From: Pelagibius sp. | GTDB lineage: Bacteria > Pseudomonadota > Alphaproteobacteria > Kiloniellales > Kiloniellaceae | Assembly: GCF_028289705.1 (NCBI RefSeq) | Contig: NZ_JANQOI010000149.1 | Span: forward strand, 1-49,489 | Length of the DNA: 49,489 bases | Direction of reading: 5' to 3' | Shown: in pieces, positions 39,926 through 49,489 of the stretch | Position numbering within the stretch: the first letter of the stretch is position 1 | Layout: the number at the start of each line of letters is the position of its first letter | The notes under the pieces: generated by a model | Told to the model about the DNA's origin: nothing | What the model saw: only the letters and a program-made list of their open reading frames with translations | Database searches by the model: none | Made by a program: the position numbers and the translations under genes

Positions 39926-40826
39926 AGGTTGTGGTGACGGCCGGATGTTCCACCATATGGGCCATTGCCGCCTCCGCAAACAGCTCGGCGAGGCGGGACA
40001 CCGGAACGCCGGCGGGCCGCATCAGGCGGATGTCGAAGGGCGTTTCCGGCTGGAACCGCGCCACCGCGATCCTGTCGGGACCGAAGAACTCCGCCGTCAG
40101 CGGGTCGACGATGGCGATTCCGACCCCTTCGGCCGCCAGGGCGCAGGCGGCGTAGGAGGGCTGGGACTCGACCTTGATGTCGCGGCGGATATCGGCGGCC
40201 AGGAAACTCTGGGCCACATGCTGGGAGGCCAGGGTGTGGTGCGACAGGGCGACCAGCGGCTCCTCGGCCAGGTCGCTCACCGCGATCTCGGCGCGTCCGG
40301 CCAGCCGGTGGGCGCGCGGAATGGCGCAGACGCAGGCCAGGCGGTAGGTCGCCAGCACCTCGATGTCCGGCCGGGTTTCGGGAAGCTGGGCCAGACCGAG
40401 GTCGAACTGCCCGGCGGCCAGCAGGTCGATGATCCGCGGTGAGGTATGGACGTCCATGGTCACCTTGACCGAGGCCCTGGCCCCGGTGAAGGCGCTCACG
40501 ATACGCGGCGCGACGGCGAAGGAGACTGCCGGCATGGTCGCCAGGCGGACATGGCCGCGCCGCAGGTCGCGGATTTCCCGGGCCGCCGCCTCCACCCGGT
40601 CGAGGCCGATGAAAAAGCGATCGGCCTCGTCCTTGAGGTTCACCGCTTCGGGCGTCGGATGGGCGCGTCCGCCGCTGCGCACGAAGAGCGGAAATCCGAT
40701 GTCGGCCTCCAGGTCGGCGATCAAGCGGCTGACGGCGGGCTGGGAGACCCGTAGCATCTCCGCCGCGCGGGTGATGCTGCCGTAGGTCATGACCGCACGG
40801 AAAACCTCGATCTGACGCTGGTTCAC
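39921..40826 (-). CDS. LysR-family transcriptional regulator
   Basis: 301 aa regulator with a clear N-terminal HTH (QIEVFRAVMTYGSITRAAE, VSQPAVSRLIADLEADIG) and a C-terminal ligand domain. The HTH text resembles the subgroup governing amino-acid or organic-acid uptake. It starts at GTG 40826 with GGAAGGA upstream. It lies 42 bases after ppc and 123 bases before dctP on the same strand, and is the best candidate controller of the TRAP/DapA-like cluster. Confidence 0.9.
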   Translation of the reverse strand: MNQRQIEVFRAVMTYGSITRAAEMLRVSQPAVSRLIADLEADIGFPLFVRSGGRAHPTPEAVNLKDEADRFFIGLDRVEAAAREIRDLRRGHVRLATMPAVSFAVAPRIVSAFTGARASVKVTMDVHTSPRIIDLLAAGQFDLGLAQLPETRPDIEVLATYRLACVCAIPRAHRLAGRAEIAVSDLAEEPLVALSHHTLASQHVAQSFLAADIRRDIKVESQPSYAACALAAEGVGIAIVDPLTAEFFGPDRIAVARFQPETPFDIRLMRPAGVPVSRLAELFAEAAMAHMVEHPAVTTTS

Positions 40827-40868
40827 CGCTCCGTCCTTCCGCGGGCTGACCGACTCAGCATTGGCCCC

Positions 40869-43652
40869 CTATCCGCTGTTGCGCAGGCCGGCGGAGATGC
40901 CGTTGATCGAGAGCTGAACGCCGCGCAGCACCTTCGGGTTCTCGGATTTCGCCCGGTACTCCCTGAGTAGGTTGACTTGCAGGTGGTTGAGCGGGTCGAG
41001 GTAGGGGAAGCGGTTGGAGATCGAGCGTGACAGCAGGGGGTTGCCGGCGAGCAGCCGCTCGTTCTCCATGATCGCCAGCAGGGCCTCCACCGAGTCCTCG
41101 TGCTCCTTGCGGATGCGCTGGAAGATGGTCCGTCTGAGGTCCTCGTCCTCGACCAGTTCGGCATAGCGCGAGGCGATGGCGATGCTGGTCTTCGAAAGCA
41201 CCATGTCCATGTTCGACATCTGGGCGCGAAAGAACGGCCAGTCGCGGTACATCTCCCGCAGCAGCGCCAGGCCGTCCCCGGGGTTCTCCTGCAGCCAGGC
41301 TTGAACGGCGCTGCCGAAGCCGTACCAGCCCGGGAGCATCAGGCGGCACTGCGACCAACTGAAGACCCAGGGGATGGCGCGCAGGTCTTCGATCCTGCCC
41401 AGCGCTTTGCGCGAGGCGGGGCGCGAGCCGATGTTCAGGGTCGCGATTTCGTTGATCACCGTCGAGGCCCAGAAGTACTCGTCGAAGCGCGGCGTCTCGT
41501 AGACCAGCGCGCGATAGGCCTGGAAGGCCTTGGCCGAGAGCGCCTCCATGACATCCAGGTAGGACGGCGGAACATCGTTGTGTTCCGGGCGCAGCAGGGA
41601 GGTTTCCAGACAGGCCGAGACGATGATCTCCAGATTGCGCCGGCCGAGGTCCGGGTTGGTGTACTTGCTGGAGATGATCTCGCCCTGCTCGGTCACGCGG
41701 ATGTGCCCGTCCACCGCGCCGGGCGGCTGGGCGAGGATGGCATCGAAGCTGGGCCCCCCGCCGCGCCCGACGGTGCCGCCGCGGCCATGGAACAGGCGCA
41801 GGCGCAGGCCGTGCTTGCGGAACAGCTCGATGAGGCCGATCTCGGCCTTGTACAGCTCCCACCCCGAGGTGACGTAGCCGCCGTCCTTGTTGCTGTCGGA
41901 ATAGCCCAGCATGACCTCCTGGACTCCGCCGAGACTGTCGACCAGCCGGCGGTAGGCCGGGATGGCCAGCAGGCGGTCCATGATGCCGATGCAGTTGCGC
42001 AGGTCTGAGATGGTCTCGAACAGCGGCACGATGTTCACCGCGCTGTGGCCGTCCGGCGACACCAGGCCCACCTCCTTCAGCAGGACCGTCAGCTCCAGCA
42101 GGTCGGAAACGCTCTGGGTGTTGGAGATGATGGCGGTGGGAATGGCCCTCGGGCCAAAGCGCCGGTGGCCCTCGGCGGCGGCGCGCAGGATCGAGAGCTC
42201 CTTTTCGGTTTCCTCGGAGTAGGACCAGAAGGCCCGGATCAGCGGGCGCTTGGTGGTCAGCTCAGCGGTCAGGAGGTCGATGCGGTCGTCCTCGGCCATG
42301 GCGGCATAGTCCGTGCCCGGCGCGACGGCCTCCAGCAGTTCCGCCAGGGTATTGGCGTGAACCGCCGAGTTCTGGCGCATGTCGAGGCTCGCCAGATGGA
42401 ACCCGAAGCAGTCCACCGCCCGGCGCAGGTGGCGGAGCCGGCCTCTGGTCAGTGGCTGCGAGCGGTTGGCCGCCAGGGAGTCGTGGATCACGTCGAGATC
42501 GGCGAGCAGCGCCCCGGCGTCCCGGTAGGGGGGAAGCGTATCGGAGGGAAGGTCGACTTCGGACTCGTCCTGCAGCAGCGCATGGGTGAGCGCCAGCCTT
42601 GCGCGAATGTTGGCGACGGCCCGGCGATAGGGTTCGACGCGCCGGTGGGGAGAGATGTCCGGCGACTGATCGGCCAGGGCCGTCAGCGCCTCGGACACCG
42701 CCACCATGCGCACTGAAAGCGACAGCTCCAATTCGAGCTGGTCCAGCTCCTCGAGGTAAAACCGCAGGGCTCTGTCGCTTTGCATCTGCAGTGTTTGGTT
42801 CATGCCATCAGCGGTCACGAAGGGATTGCCGTCGCGGTCGCCGCCGATCCAACTGCCGATGCGCAGGAAGGAGGCCACATGAACCGGCGCCCCCGTGGGG
42901 TCCATGGCGGAAATCCGGTCTTCCAGGCGGGCGTAGAGCCGCGGCAACTCCCGCAGGAAGGTATAGTCGTAGTAGGTGAGGCCGTTCTCGACCTCGTCCT
43001 CCACCTGAAGCTTCGTCTGGCGCAGCAGGTTGGTCTGCCAGAGCGCCAGGATGGCCTCGCCCAGCCGGGCGTCGATGTCCGCTTCCTCTTCCGGAGTCCA
43101 GGCCTCCCGTTCGCGGTGGTTTATGAGCTCGGCGATGGCCATCTCCCAGCGCATCGTGCTCTTGCGGCGGACCTCGGTGGGATGCGCCGTCAGCACCGGG
43201 CTCACCAGGGCGTCGTCGAAGAAGGCCTGCAGGTCGGCCGCGCTCAGCCCGACCTCTGCCGCATGCTGAAGGGCCAGGGCCAGTGTTCCCGGCCGCGGCG
43301 GGGAGCCGGCGATGTCGTGCGCCCGCGTGCGGCGGATGTGGTGCTGGTCCTCGGCAAGGTTGGCGAGGTGGGAGAAATAACTGAAGGCGCGGATGACCTG
43401 GACTTCCTGCTCGGGGTTGAGGCTCGCCAGGATCTCCTCCAGGTCGTGCTTGGCCTGCAGCTCGTCGTCGCGGTGAAAGCGGATCGAGGTCTGGCGGATC
43501 TTCTCGACGACATCGAAGATCGCCTGTCCTTCCTGCTCGCGCACCGTGTCGCCGAGCAGGCGGCCGAGCAGCCGGATGTCCTCGCGCAGAGGTGTGTCCT
43601 TGTCCGCGGTGACGGCGGCATCCAGCGGAGTCTGTTCGGCAGTCACGACCAC
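40869..43652 (-). CDS. ppc: Phosphoenolpyruvate carboxylase
   Basis: Cytoplasmic enzyme that carboxylates phosphoenolpyruvate with bicarbonate to oxaloacetate, refilling the TCA cycle. About 927 aa, usual for bacterial PEPC. Catalytic motifs: [12 protein letters not shown] near residue 175, [16 protein letters not shown] near 590, [15 protein letters not shown] near 625, and the conserved C terminus ending SAGLRNSG (normally NTG). Starts are GTG 43652 or GTG 43646. It stands alone between a LysR gene and a divergent FAD enzyme and appears to be a housekeeping gene. Confidence 0.97.
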   Translation of the reverse strand: MVVTAEQTPLDAAVTADKDTPLREDIRLLGRLLGDTVREQEGQAIFDVVEKIRQTSIRFHRDDELQAKHDLEEILASLNPEQEVQVIRAFSYFSHLANLAEDQHHIRRTRAHDIAGSPPRPGTLALALQHAAEVGLSAADLQAFFDDALVSPVLTAHPTEVRRKSTMRWEMAIAELINHREREAWTPEEEADIDARLGEAILALWQTNLLRQTKLQVEDEVENGLTYYDYTFLRELPRLYARLEDRISAMDPTGAPVHVASFLRIGSWIGGDRDGNPFVTADGMNQTLQMQSDRALRFYLEELDQLELELSLSVRMVAVSEALTALADQSPDISPHRRVEPYRRAVANIRARLALTHALLQDESEVDLPSDTLPPYRDAGALLADLDVIHDSLAANRSQPLTRGRLRHLRRAVDCFGFHLASLDMRQNSAVHANTLAELLEAVAPGTDYAAMAEDDRIDLLTAELTTKRPLIRAFWSYSEETEKELSILRAAAEGHRRFGPRAIPTAIISNTQSVSDLLELTVLLKEVGLVSPDGHSAVNIVPLFETISDLRNCIGIMDRLLAIPAYRRLVDSLGGVQEVMLGYSDSNKDGGYVTSGWELYKAEIGLIELFRKHGLRLRLFHGRGGTVGRGGGPSFDAILAQPPGAVDGHIRVTEQGEIISSKYTNPDLGRRNLEIIVSACLETSLLRPEHNDVPPSYLDVMEALSAKAFQAYRALVYETPRFDEYFWASTVINEIATLNIGSRPASRKALGRIEDLRAIPWVFSWSQCRLMLPGWYGFGSAVQAWLQENPGDGLALLREMYRDWPFFRAQMSNMDMVLSKTSIAIASRYAELVEDEDLRRTIFQRIRKEHEDSVEALLAIMENERLLAGNPLLSRSISNRFPYLDPLNHLQVNLLREYRAKSENPKVLRGVQLSINGISAGLRNSG

Positions 43653-43890
43653 AGTGCCCCAATGTTCGTCTCGATCTCTCTTGCTTACACTGCAAGCGGG
43701 AGCGGATCACCCTCAAAGAGCCGCCACGGCGCCCAAAGACTGTGCTGAGCGGATATGCTTGCGCTTTCCGGTGGCGGTCCCGGGTGGTCTGCCGGTTAGT
43801 TGGGAATGGCCCTTAATCGCACCGTTCGACCCGGAGAGACTGGATCTCCTGCCGGCGCCATTAGACTGAAACCGAGGTCCGTGACCTGCT
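43653..43890. other. Divergent intergenic region between ppc and the FAD oxidoreductase
   Basis: 238 bases that should contain both promoters. I see no convincing operator, hairpin, small ORF or RNA gene in it; a TATGCT near 43755 could be a -10 element, without a matching -35. Confidence 0.4.
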
Positions 43891-45186
43891 GTGACCGACG
43901 TCTTTACCTCTGACTGCAAGCTGACTCCTTATTGGTGGGAGCACAGCCCAAGGCCTCAGTTGCCCGAGGGCCCGCTTCCCGCGAGCGTGGATGTGGCCGT
44001 TGTGGGGTCGGGCTACACCGGCCTCGGCGCCGCGCTTGCTGTTGCGCGCGCCGGGCGCTCCACCCTCGTCCTCGACGCCGGGGACGCCGGTTGGGGCTGC
44101 AGCACCCGCAACGGCGGCCAGATCAGCACCTCCATAAAGCCGGGTTACGAGATGCTCGCCCGCCGCCACGGCGAGGAAGCGGCCTTCGCGATCGTCCGCG
44201 AAGGCCAGAACGCCCTGGCCTGGATCGGCGAGTTCGTCGCGGCGGAGGGCATCGACTGCGATTTCAAGGTCCCCGGCCGCTTTCACGCGGCGCACTCTTC
44301 GCGCCACTACGAGCGGCTCGCGCGAGCCATCGCCGAGCAGCCGAAGGGGTTGGAAGTACCGGCGCAGGCGGTGCCGCGCAGCGAACAGCGGCGCGAGCTT
44401 GGGACCGACGCCTATCACGGCGGTGTCGTCTTCGAGGCGCATGCCTGCCTCGACCCCGGCCGCTTTCACCAGGGTCTGCTCGAGCGGGTTCTCGGCGCCG
44501 GGGCGGCGGTCGTGCCGCACTGCGCGGTTACGGGGATCGAAAGGGACGGCGATGGCCATGTCCTGACAACCGGGCGCGGGACGCTGCGCGCCCGCGAGGT
44601 TGTCGTCGCGACCAACGGCTACACCGGGACGGTCTCACCCTGGCAGCGCCGCCGTGTCGTCCCCATCGGCAGCTACATGATCGCGACCGAGCCGCTGGCC
44701 AAAGACGTGATGGACGGGGTGATGCCCAGCGACCGCATCGTCAGCGACACGCGCCGGGTGGTCTACTACTACCGGCCATCGCCGGACCGGAGCCGCATTC
44801 TCTTCGGCGGCCGGGTCACCAGCGGCGAAACCGACCCTCTGCGCAGCGGCGCCCTGCTGCGCCGGGACCTGGTGCGGCTCTTCCCGGAGCTCGCGACGAC
44901 GCGGGTCAGTCACTCCTGGATGGGTTTCGTCGCCTATACCTTCGACACCCTCGCGCATCTCGGCCGTCACGAGGGCGTCTACTATGCCATGGGCTATTGT
45001 GGCTCCGGCGTTTCCATGGCCGCCTATCTCGGAACCAGGGTGGGGCAGAAGCTGCTGGGCCTGGCCGAGGGGCGCACGGCGCTGGACGACGTGGCGTTCC
45101 AGACCCGCCCGCTCTACAGCGGCCGGCCTTGGTTCCTGGCGGCGCCGGTCGCCTTCTACCGCTGCTGCGATGCGCTGGGTCTTTGA
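43891..45186 (+). CDS. FAD-dependent amine/amino-acid oxidoreductase (DAO/PuuB-like)
   Basis: DAO-superfamily flavoenzyme, 431 aa, resembling gamma-glutamylputrescine oxidase and related amine oxidases. The ADP-binding motif GSGYTGLG is at residues 39-46, followed by a GWGCSTRNGGQ segment near 68-78 typical of PuuB-type enzymes. The end of the FAD domain shows MGYCGSGVSMAAYLG. It starts at GTG 43891. It converges with the transporter/GMC operon (10-base gap). The substrate is likely an amine or N-methyl amino acid; the polyamine link is inferred from the neighbouring Pot-type transporter. Confidence 0.85.
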   Translation: MTDVFTSDCKLTPYWWEHSPRPQLPEGPLPASVDVAVVGSGYTGLGAALAVARAGRSTLVLDAGDAGWGCSTRNGGQISTSIKPGYEMLARRHGEEAAFAIVREGQNALAWIGEFVAAEGIDCDFKVPGRFHAAHSSRHYERLARAIAEQPKGLEVPAQAVPRSEQRRELGTDAYHGGVVFEAHACLDPGRFHQGLLERVLGAGAAVVPHCAVTGIERDGDGHVLTTGRGTLRAREVVVATNGYTGTVSPWQRRRVVPIGSYMIATEPLAKDVMDGVMPSDRIVSDTRRVVYYYRPSPDRSRILFGGRVTSGETDPLRSGALLRRDLVRLFPELATTRVSHSWMGFVAYTFDTLAHLGRHEGVYYAMGYCGSGVSMAAYLGTRVGQKLLGLAEGRTALDDVAFQTRPLYSGRPWFLAAPVAFYRCCDALGL

Positions 45187-45196
45187 TCAGGAGCGG

Positions 45197-46834
45197 CTAG
45201 GACCAAGAGTTCCTCTGCAGGATCAGGTCGCTGGCCTTCTCGCCCACCATGATCGACGGCGCGTTGATGTTGCCGGAGGTGAGGGACGGGAAGATCGAGG
45301 CATCGGCGATGCGCAGGGCCTCGGCGCCATGGACCCGCAGGGTTGGATCGACGACGCAGGACGCGCCGTCGGCCCCCATGCGGCAGGTGCCGGCAGGGTG
45401 GAACACGGTGTTGCCTTGCTGGCGGGCGTAGGCAAGCAGGCTGGCCTCGTCGTCGCCCGTCGGATGGGGAAGCGCCGCTTCCGCGATGATGCGCCGCATC
45501 GCCGGCGTCTCGGCAAGGTTCCGCAGGAAGCGAAGGCCCTCGACCACCTCCTGCCGGTCATGATCGGTATCGAGGTAGTTGGGCTGGATCTCCGGCGCCG
45601 CATCGCGGTCGGAGGATCTGAGCCTCAGGATGCCGTGGCTGGTCGGCCGGCAGGGCGAGACGCTGATGTGGAAGGCGGCGTAGGGGTCCGGGTTCATCAG
45701 CGGGCGTGTGCCCGGCGGCGCCTTCAGATAGCTGAGCGGCGAGAAGTAGAGCTGCAGGTTCGGGCGGTCGAGATCGGGCCGGCTGCGGATGAAGCCGCCG
45801 GCGTGGTTGAGGCTGAGCGCCAGCGGTCCGCGCCGGGCGGCCAGGTACTTCATGCCTGCCCAGAGCTTGCCCCACCAGGGATAAAGCTCGTCGTTCAGGG
45901 TCGGGACCTTGCTCCGGTAGATCAGCCCGACGTCGAAGTGATCCTGCAGATGGTGGCCGACGGCGGGGCTGTCCAGGACCGGCTCGATCCCCAGGGCTTT
46001 CAGCTCTTCGGCCGGTCCGACGCCAGAAAGCAGCAGAAGCTTCGGCGTATTGATGGCGCCGGCCGAGAGGATGACCTCCGCCGATGCGCGCGCGGTCTCG
46101 TGGCGGCCCTTGCTCAGGTATTCGATGCCGACGGCGCGGCGTCCCTCGAAGAGGATGCGCTGCGCCTCAGCCCCGGTTTCGATGCGCAGGTTGGCGCGCC
46201 GGCGCGCCGGCCAGAGATAGGCCCTGGCGGCGGACATGCGCATCCCGTTCTTGACCGTGATGTGGTAGGTGCCGGCGCCTTCCTGGCGGGCACCGTTGAA
46301 GTCTGCGTTGCGGGACAACCCTGCCTCTTCGCAGGCGCTGAGGAAGTCCTCGCAGGTCGGGTGCAGGTCCTTCGCGGGCGCCATGACATGTAGCGGGCCG
46401 GCGCCGCCGTGATGATCGCTTTCGCCCCAGGCGTGACTCTCCATGCGTTTGAAGAGCGGCAGGACATCCTGCCAGCCCCAGCCGGGATTGCCGGCGGCTT
46501 GCCAGTCCTCATAGTCCTCGGCCTGGCCGCGGACGAAGACCATGGCGTTGATGGAGCTGGAGCCGCCGAGCACCTTGCCCCGGGGCCAGTAGCTCGTCCG
46601 GCCGTCGAGGCCGGGCACCGCCGCGGTCTCGTACATCCAGTTGACCCGCGGATCGTAGAACGTCCGGCCGTAGCCGATGGGGACCTGGACCCAGAAGCGG
46701 CGGTCGTCGGGTCCGGCTTCCAGCAGCAGGACCCTGTGCCGGCCGCTCTCGCTCAGGCGCGCGGCCAGCGCGCAGCCCGCCGAGCCGGCGCCGACGATGA
46801 TGTAGTCGTAGCTCTCCGTTCCCGGGCCGGTCAT
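45197..46834 (-). CDS. GMC-family FAD oxidoreductase, choline dehydrogenase-like
   Basis: Alcohol-oxidising flavoenzyme, 545 aa. The FAD motif GAGSAGCALAARL is near residues 16-28, GMC signature 1 lies around RGKVLGGSSSINAMVFVRG, signature 2 around SAGAINTPKLLLLSGVGP, and the catalytic His in TVFHPAGTCRMG with NAPSIMVGEKASDLI at the end. BetA is the best-known relative, but many GMC enzymes oxidise other alcohols. It begins 9 bases after the permease stop, so it probably acts on the imported compound. Confidence 0.9.
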   Translation of the reverse strand: MTGPGTESYDYIIVGAGSAGCALAARLSESGRHRVLLLEAGPDDRRFWVQVPIGYGRTFYDPRVNWMYETAAVPGLDGRTSYWPRGKVLGGSSSINAMVFVRGQAEDYEDWQAAGNPGWGWQDVLPLFKRMESHAWGESDHHGGAGPLHVMAPAKDLHPTCEDFLSACEEAGLSRNADFNGARQEGAGTYHITVKNGMRMSAARAYLWPARRRANLRIETGAEAQRILFEGRRAVGIEYLSKGRHETARASAEVILSAGAINTPKLLLLSGVGPAEELKALGIEPVLDSPAVGHHLQDHFDVGLIYRSKVPTLNDELYPWWGKLWAGMKYLAARRGPLALSLNHAGGFIRSRPDLDRPNLQLYFSPLSYLKAPPGTRPLMNPDPYAAFHISVSPCRPTSHGILRLRSSDRDAAPEIQPNYLDTDHDRQEVVEGLRFLRNLAETPAMRRIIAEAALPHPTGDDEASLLAYARQQGNTVFHPAGTCRMGADGASCVVDPTLRVHGAEALRIADASIFPSLTSGNINAPSIMVGEKASDLILQRNSWS

Positions 46835-46843
46835 CGCTGCAGG

Positions 46844-47704
46844 CTATCCGGCCGACTTGTCCCGCTGGACCACGATCGAGAGCAGGGCCAGCAGCCCCGA
46901 GCCCACCATCAGGAAGAAGGACACGGCATTCAGCACCGGGGTCGAGCCGACCTTCGCCATGCGGTCGAACATGGTGATGGTGAGCGGCGCCTCCGAGCCG
47001 ACCAGGAAGAGGGTCGTGTTGAAGTTCTCGAAGGAGACGAGGAAAGCGACGATGCCGCCGGCGATCATGGCCGGGCGCAGGAAGGGCAGGGTGATGGTCA
47101 TCAGCACGCGCGCCCGGCTGGCGCCCAGGTTGAGGGCCGCCTCCTCCATGGCCGCGTCGAACTTCTTCAGCCGGGCGATGATCACCAGGGAGGTGATGGT
47201 GGTGATGAAGGAGAACTGCCCCAGGACCACCAGCAGGATGCCCGGGCGCAGGAACTCCAAGTCCATGTCGTAGCGGTCCTCCAGGCCGTTGGCGACGGAG
47301 CTGGCGAGCACCAGGATGGAGATGCCGAGGATGACCCCCGGAATGACCAGAGGGACGATCATTACGATGTAGAAGAAGTTCTTGGCCGGAAACTCGCGGC
47401 GCACGAAGAGAAAGGCGTTGCAGGTGCCGGCGAAGACCGAGAGGACCGCGACCGCCGAAGCGATAATGAAGGAATAGTAGAGGCCGCGCAGCAGGCGCCG
47501 GTCGTGGAACATGCCCAGCTTCGGCTCGGTGTCGTTGAAGAACCAGTCCAGAGTGAAGCCCTGCCAGGGCAGCGCCGGGAAGAGGGAGTCGTTGAAGGCG
47601 AAGGTTCCGGCGGAAACCAGGGGCGCGGCTAGAAAGATGAAAAAGGCCAGCACATAGGCGCGGTAGCCCAGCAAAAAGGCCCAGTTGTTGCCGGTGTTGC
47701 CCAT
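46844..47704 (-). CDS. ABC transporter permease, PotC family
   Basis: Inner-membrane permease, 286 aa, of the spermidine/putrescine-type (PotC/PhnV-like) family. N-terminal helix LAFFIFLAAPLVSAGTFAF in shortened form, then hydrophobic segments and the coupling loop AAMEEAALNLGASRARVLM. A closing SFENFNTTLFLVG is typical of PotC. It follows the PotB-like gene by 12 bases. Confidence 0.9.
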   Translation of the reverse strand: MGNTGNNWAFLLGYRAYVLAFFIFLAAPLVSAGTFAFNDSLFPALPWQGFTLDWFFNDTEPKLGMFHDRRLLRGLYYSFIIASAVAVLSVFAGTCNAFLFVRREFPAKNFFYIVMIVPLVIPGVILGISILVLASSVANGLEDRYDMDLEFLRPGILLVVLGQFSFITTITSLVIIARLKKFDAAMEEAALNLGASRARVLMTITLPFLRPAMIAGGIVAFLVSFENFNTTLFLVGSEAPLTITMFDRMAKVGSTPVLNAVSFFLMVGSGLLALLSIVVQRDKSAG

Positions 47705-47716
47705 GGCGCCGCTCCC

Positions 47717-48586
47717 TCAGCTTCGCGCGATGGTGCCGGCCAGGGTCTGGCGCGAGAGCTTCAGGCCGAGCCAGACGACCAGGGAGGTGAAGGCAAGCAG
47801 CAGGAAGCCGAAGGCGGCGCCGGACTCCCAGTTGTAGCGGGTGATGAACTGTTCGTAGATGGTCTCGGTGAACCAGCTCGAATTCTTGCCGCCCAGCAGA
47901 ATGGGGGTGAGATAGCTGCCGGCAGTCAGCATGAAAACGATGATGCAGCCGGAGACGATGCCCGGCATGGCGTAGGGAACGATGATCCGGCGCAGCACCG
48001 TCCAGCCGTTGCCCCCGAGATTGTAGCCGGCCTCGATCATCGCATCGTCCATGCCGTCGAGGGTCGAGACCAACGGCACGATCATGAAAAGAATGACCGT
48101 GTAGACGAGTCCGATGACCACCGTCACGTCGTTGTAGAGCAGCTCGACCGGCCCATTGAGAAGCCCGATGGCCTGCAGGGCCGAGGAAATCACGCCGGTT
48201 TCCCGCAGCAGCAGAATCCAGCCGAAGGCGCGGATGAGGTCGCTGACCCAGAGCGGCACGAGGCAGAGCAGGAAGAGCGCGCCGCGGGTGCGCCAGCCGG
48301 CGACCTTGGCGATGTAATAGGCGATGGGAAAGCCGGCCAGCAGGGCCAGGGCGGTGACCAGCAGCGACATGGAGCCGGTGCGCAGCAGGGTGTTCCAGTA
48401 GATCGGTTCGTGCAGGAACTCGATGAAGTTGCCGAAACCGAACTCATAGACCCGGGGCGCCACCTTCTCCCGCAGCGCCAGCACGCCCATGCCGATGTGC
48501 GGCAGCACGATCAGCAGCAGGATCCAGAGTGCAAAGGGCATGAACAGCAGGATCAGCGACAGCCGCTTGATGTCGCTTTGGGTCAT
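47717..48586 (-). CDS. ABC transporter permease, PotB family
   Basis: Inner-membrane permease, 289 aa, pairing with the PotC-like subunit. It shows the N-terminal helix (LILLFMPFALWILLLIVLP) and a coupling loop with MDDAMIEAGYNLGGNGW, and ends with SLVVWLGLKLSRQ. ATG 48586 overlaps the ATPase stop as ATGA; a longer reading to 48898 covers the ATPase gene out of frame. Confidence 0.9.
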   Translation of the reverse strand: MTQSDIKRLSLILLFMPFALWILLLIVLPHIGMGVLALREKVAPRVYEFGFGNFIEFLHEPIYWNTLLRTGSMSLLVTALALLAGFPIAYYIAKVAGWRTRGALFLLCLVPLWVSDLIRAFGWILLLRETGVISSALQAIGLLNGPVELLYNDVTVVIGLVYTVILFMIVPLVSTLDGMDDAMIEAGYNLGGNGWTVLRRIIVPYAMPGIVSGCIIVFMLTAGSYLTPILLGGKNSSWFTETIYEQFITRYNWESGAAFGFLLLAFTSLVVWLGLKLSRQTLAGTIARS

Positions 48587-49489
48587 TGCGGGGCCGCCTG
48601 GGCCGCAAAGCAGAGGGCCTGGTCCGGCGACCAGGTCAGCACCACCGTCTCCCCGGGTTGCACGTCCTCGCTGCCGCCGGTGAGGGTGACGTCCGCCTCG
48701 ATCAACTCGCCGCTGCCGGTGCGGACCAGCACCCGGCTGTTGGCGCCGTTGAAGAGCAGGCTGTCCACGACCCCTTCGAGGTGGTTGTGGTTCGCCGGCG
48801 GCGTCGTGCCGCTGTGCTCGGTGCGGATGAATTCCGGGCGGACGAAGACCTCCACCGGATCGCCGCCTTGCGGGTTCTGCCCGCTGCCCGGCGTGCAAAC
48901 CAGGCCGAGGCCGGCGGCGGTCTCGACCCGGATGCCGCCGTTGGCGGCCTCCAGCACCCGGCCCTGCCAGCGGTTGGCGTCGCCGACGAAACCGGCCACG
49001 AAGGCGCTGGCCGGCCGGTGGTAGAGTTGCTGGGGCGAGCCGATCTGCTCGAACTTGCCGAGATTCATCACCGCCACGTTGTCGGACATCACCAAGGCTT
49101 CCGACTGGTCGTGGGTGATGTAGACGAAGGTGGTGTTGAACTGGTGCTGGAGAAGTTTCAACTCGATCTTCATCGCCTCGCGGAGTTTCAGGTCCAGGGC
49201 GCCCAGCGGCTCGTCCAGCAGCAGCACGTCGGGGTCGAGCACCATGCAGCGGGCGATGGCGATGCGCTGCTTCTGGCCGCCGGAGAGCTGGTGGATTTCA
49301 CGCTCCCCTACGTCCGGCAGGGCGATGCGCTCCAGCACGCGCTTGACCTTCTGCTCGATCTCGGCCTTGCCGGCGCCGTTGCAGCGCAGACCGTAGGCGA
49401 TGTTCTCGTAGACGTTCATCATCGGGAACAGCGCGAGATGCTGGAAGACCATCTTCACGTTGCGCTTGTTCGGCGGCGTGTTGAGGACC
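48583..49489 (-). CDS. ABC transporter ATPase, PotA family, 5' end cut by window edge
   Basis: ATPase for the PotB/PotC permeases. The N-terminal Walker A lies outside the window; visible parts are the Q-loop (MVFQHLALFPMMNVYENIAYG), signature LSGGQKQRIAIARC, Walker B DVLLLDEPLGALDLK, and the switch YITHDQSEALVMSD. The C terminus has the TOBE regulatory domain (EVFVRPEFIRTEHSG). Residues before MKMVF at 49458 continue the frame (NTPPNKRNV), so the gene extends past 49489. A PotD-like binding protein is expected upstream, beyond the window. Confidence 0.92.
   Translation of the reverse strand, partial: VLNTPPNKRNVKMVFQHLALFPMMNVYENIAYGLRCNGAGKAEIEQKVKRVLERIALPDVGEREIHQLSGGQKQRIAIARCMVLDPDVLLLDEPLGALDLKLREAMKIELKLLQHQFNTTFVYITHDQSEALVMSDNVAVMNLGKFEQIGSPQQLYHRPASAFVAGFVGDANRWQGRVLEAANGGIRVETAAGLGLVCTPGSGQNPQGGDPVEVFVRPEFIRTEHSGTTPPANHNHLEGVVDSLLFNGANSRVLVRTGSGELIEADVTLTGGSEDVQPGETVVLTWSPDQALCFAAQAAPQ

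Noticed and set aside
43653-43890. tRNA or riboswitch in the longest gap
   Set aside because: No cloverleaf or conserved riboswitch core could be built from the bases.

Overview
The window is a GC-rich, densely packed stretch of bacterial chromosome that looks alphaproteobacterial. The nirI/nirS divergent pair, the nosRZDFYLX order, the TRAP and peptide/polyamine ABC transporters, and a long palindromic intergenic repeat of the kind scattered through Rhizobiales/Rhodospirillales-type genomes all point that way. I infer a facultatively denitrifying heterotroph, possibly of the Rhodospirillales in the broad sense; no rRNA is present to confirm this.

Positions 1-20171 form a denitrification island. 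On the minus strand, reading right to left, lie nirI and then nosR-nosZ-nosD-nosF-nosY-nosL-nosX. This is the complete nitrous oxide reductase set, with nosX cut by the window edge. On the plus strand, diverging from nirI, lie nirS-nirE-nirC-nirF-nirDL-nirG-nirH-nirJ-nirN and a sirohydrochlorin-chelatase-like gene. This encodes cytochrome cd1 nitrite reductase and almost the whole heme d1 route: NirE makes precorrin-2, NirDL/G/H decarboxylate siroheme, NirJ is the radical SAM enzyme, and NirF/NirN finish d1. FNR/NNR/Dnr-type half-site pairs sit between nirI and nirS and ahead of nosR, so both reductases are probably switched on together by low oxygen and nitric oxide. No nor genes, no Dnr/NNR regulator and no precorrin-2 dehydrogenase lie in the window.

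Positions 20202-24649 hold a GntR/UTRA regulator co-directional with a DctPQM TRAP transporter, and a divergent metal-dependent amidohydrolase of the 2-pyrone-4,6-dicarboxylate lactonase type. AT-rich palindromes lie between the two transcripts. Positions 24655-30107 are a complete peptide/nickel-type ABC importer (SBP, two permeases, two ATPases). Positions 30203-30290 are the palindromic repeat. An MmgE/PrpD-family gene and a divergent LysR regulator follow (30333-32764).

Positions 32778-40826 are a second catabolic cluster on the minus strand: LysR, DctP, DctQ, DctM, a DapA-family lyase, a short-chain dehydrogenase lacking the usual catalytic tyrosine, a 4-oxalocrotonate tautomerase-like protein, and a cytoplasmic DMSO/biotin-sulfoxide-reductase-family molybdoenzyme. 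I cannot assign its substrate. Positions 40869-43652 encode phosphoenolpyruvate carboxylase. The right end carries a D-amino-acid/polyamine-type FAD oxidoreductase facing a PotABC-type ABC transporter that is joined to a GMC (choline dehydrogenase-like) oxidoreductase.

No tRNA, rRNA, CRISPR array, insertion sequence or prophage was seen, and no gene-free gap exceeds 300 bases.
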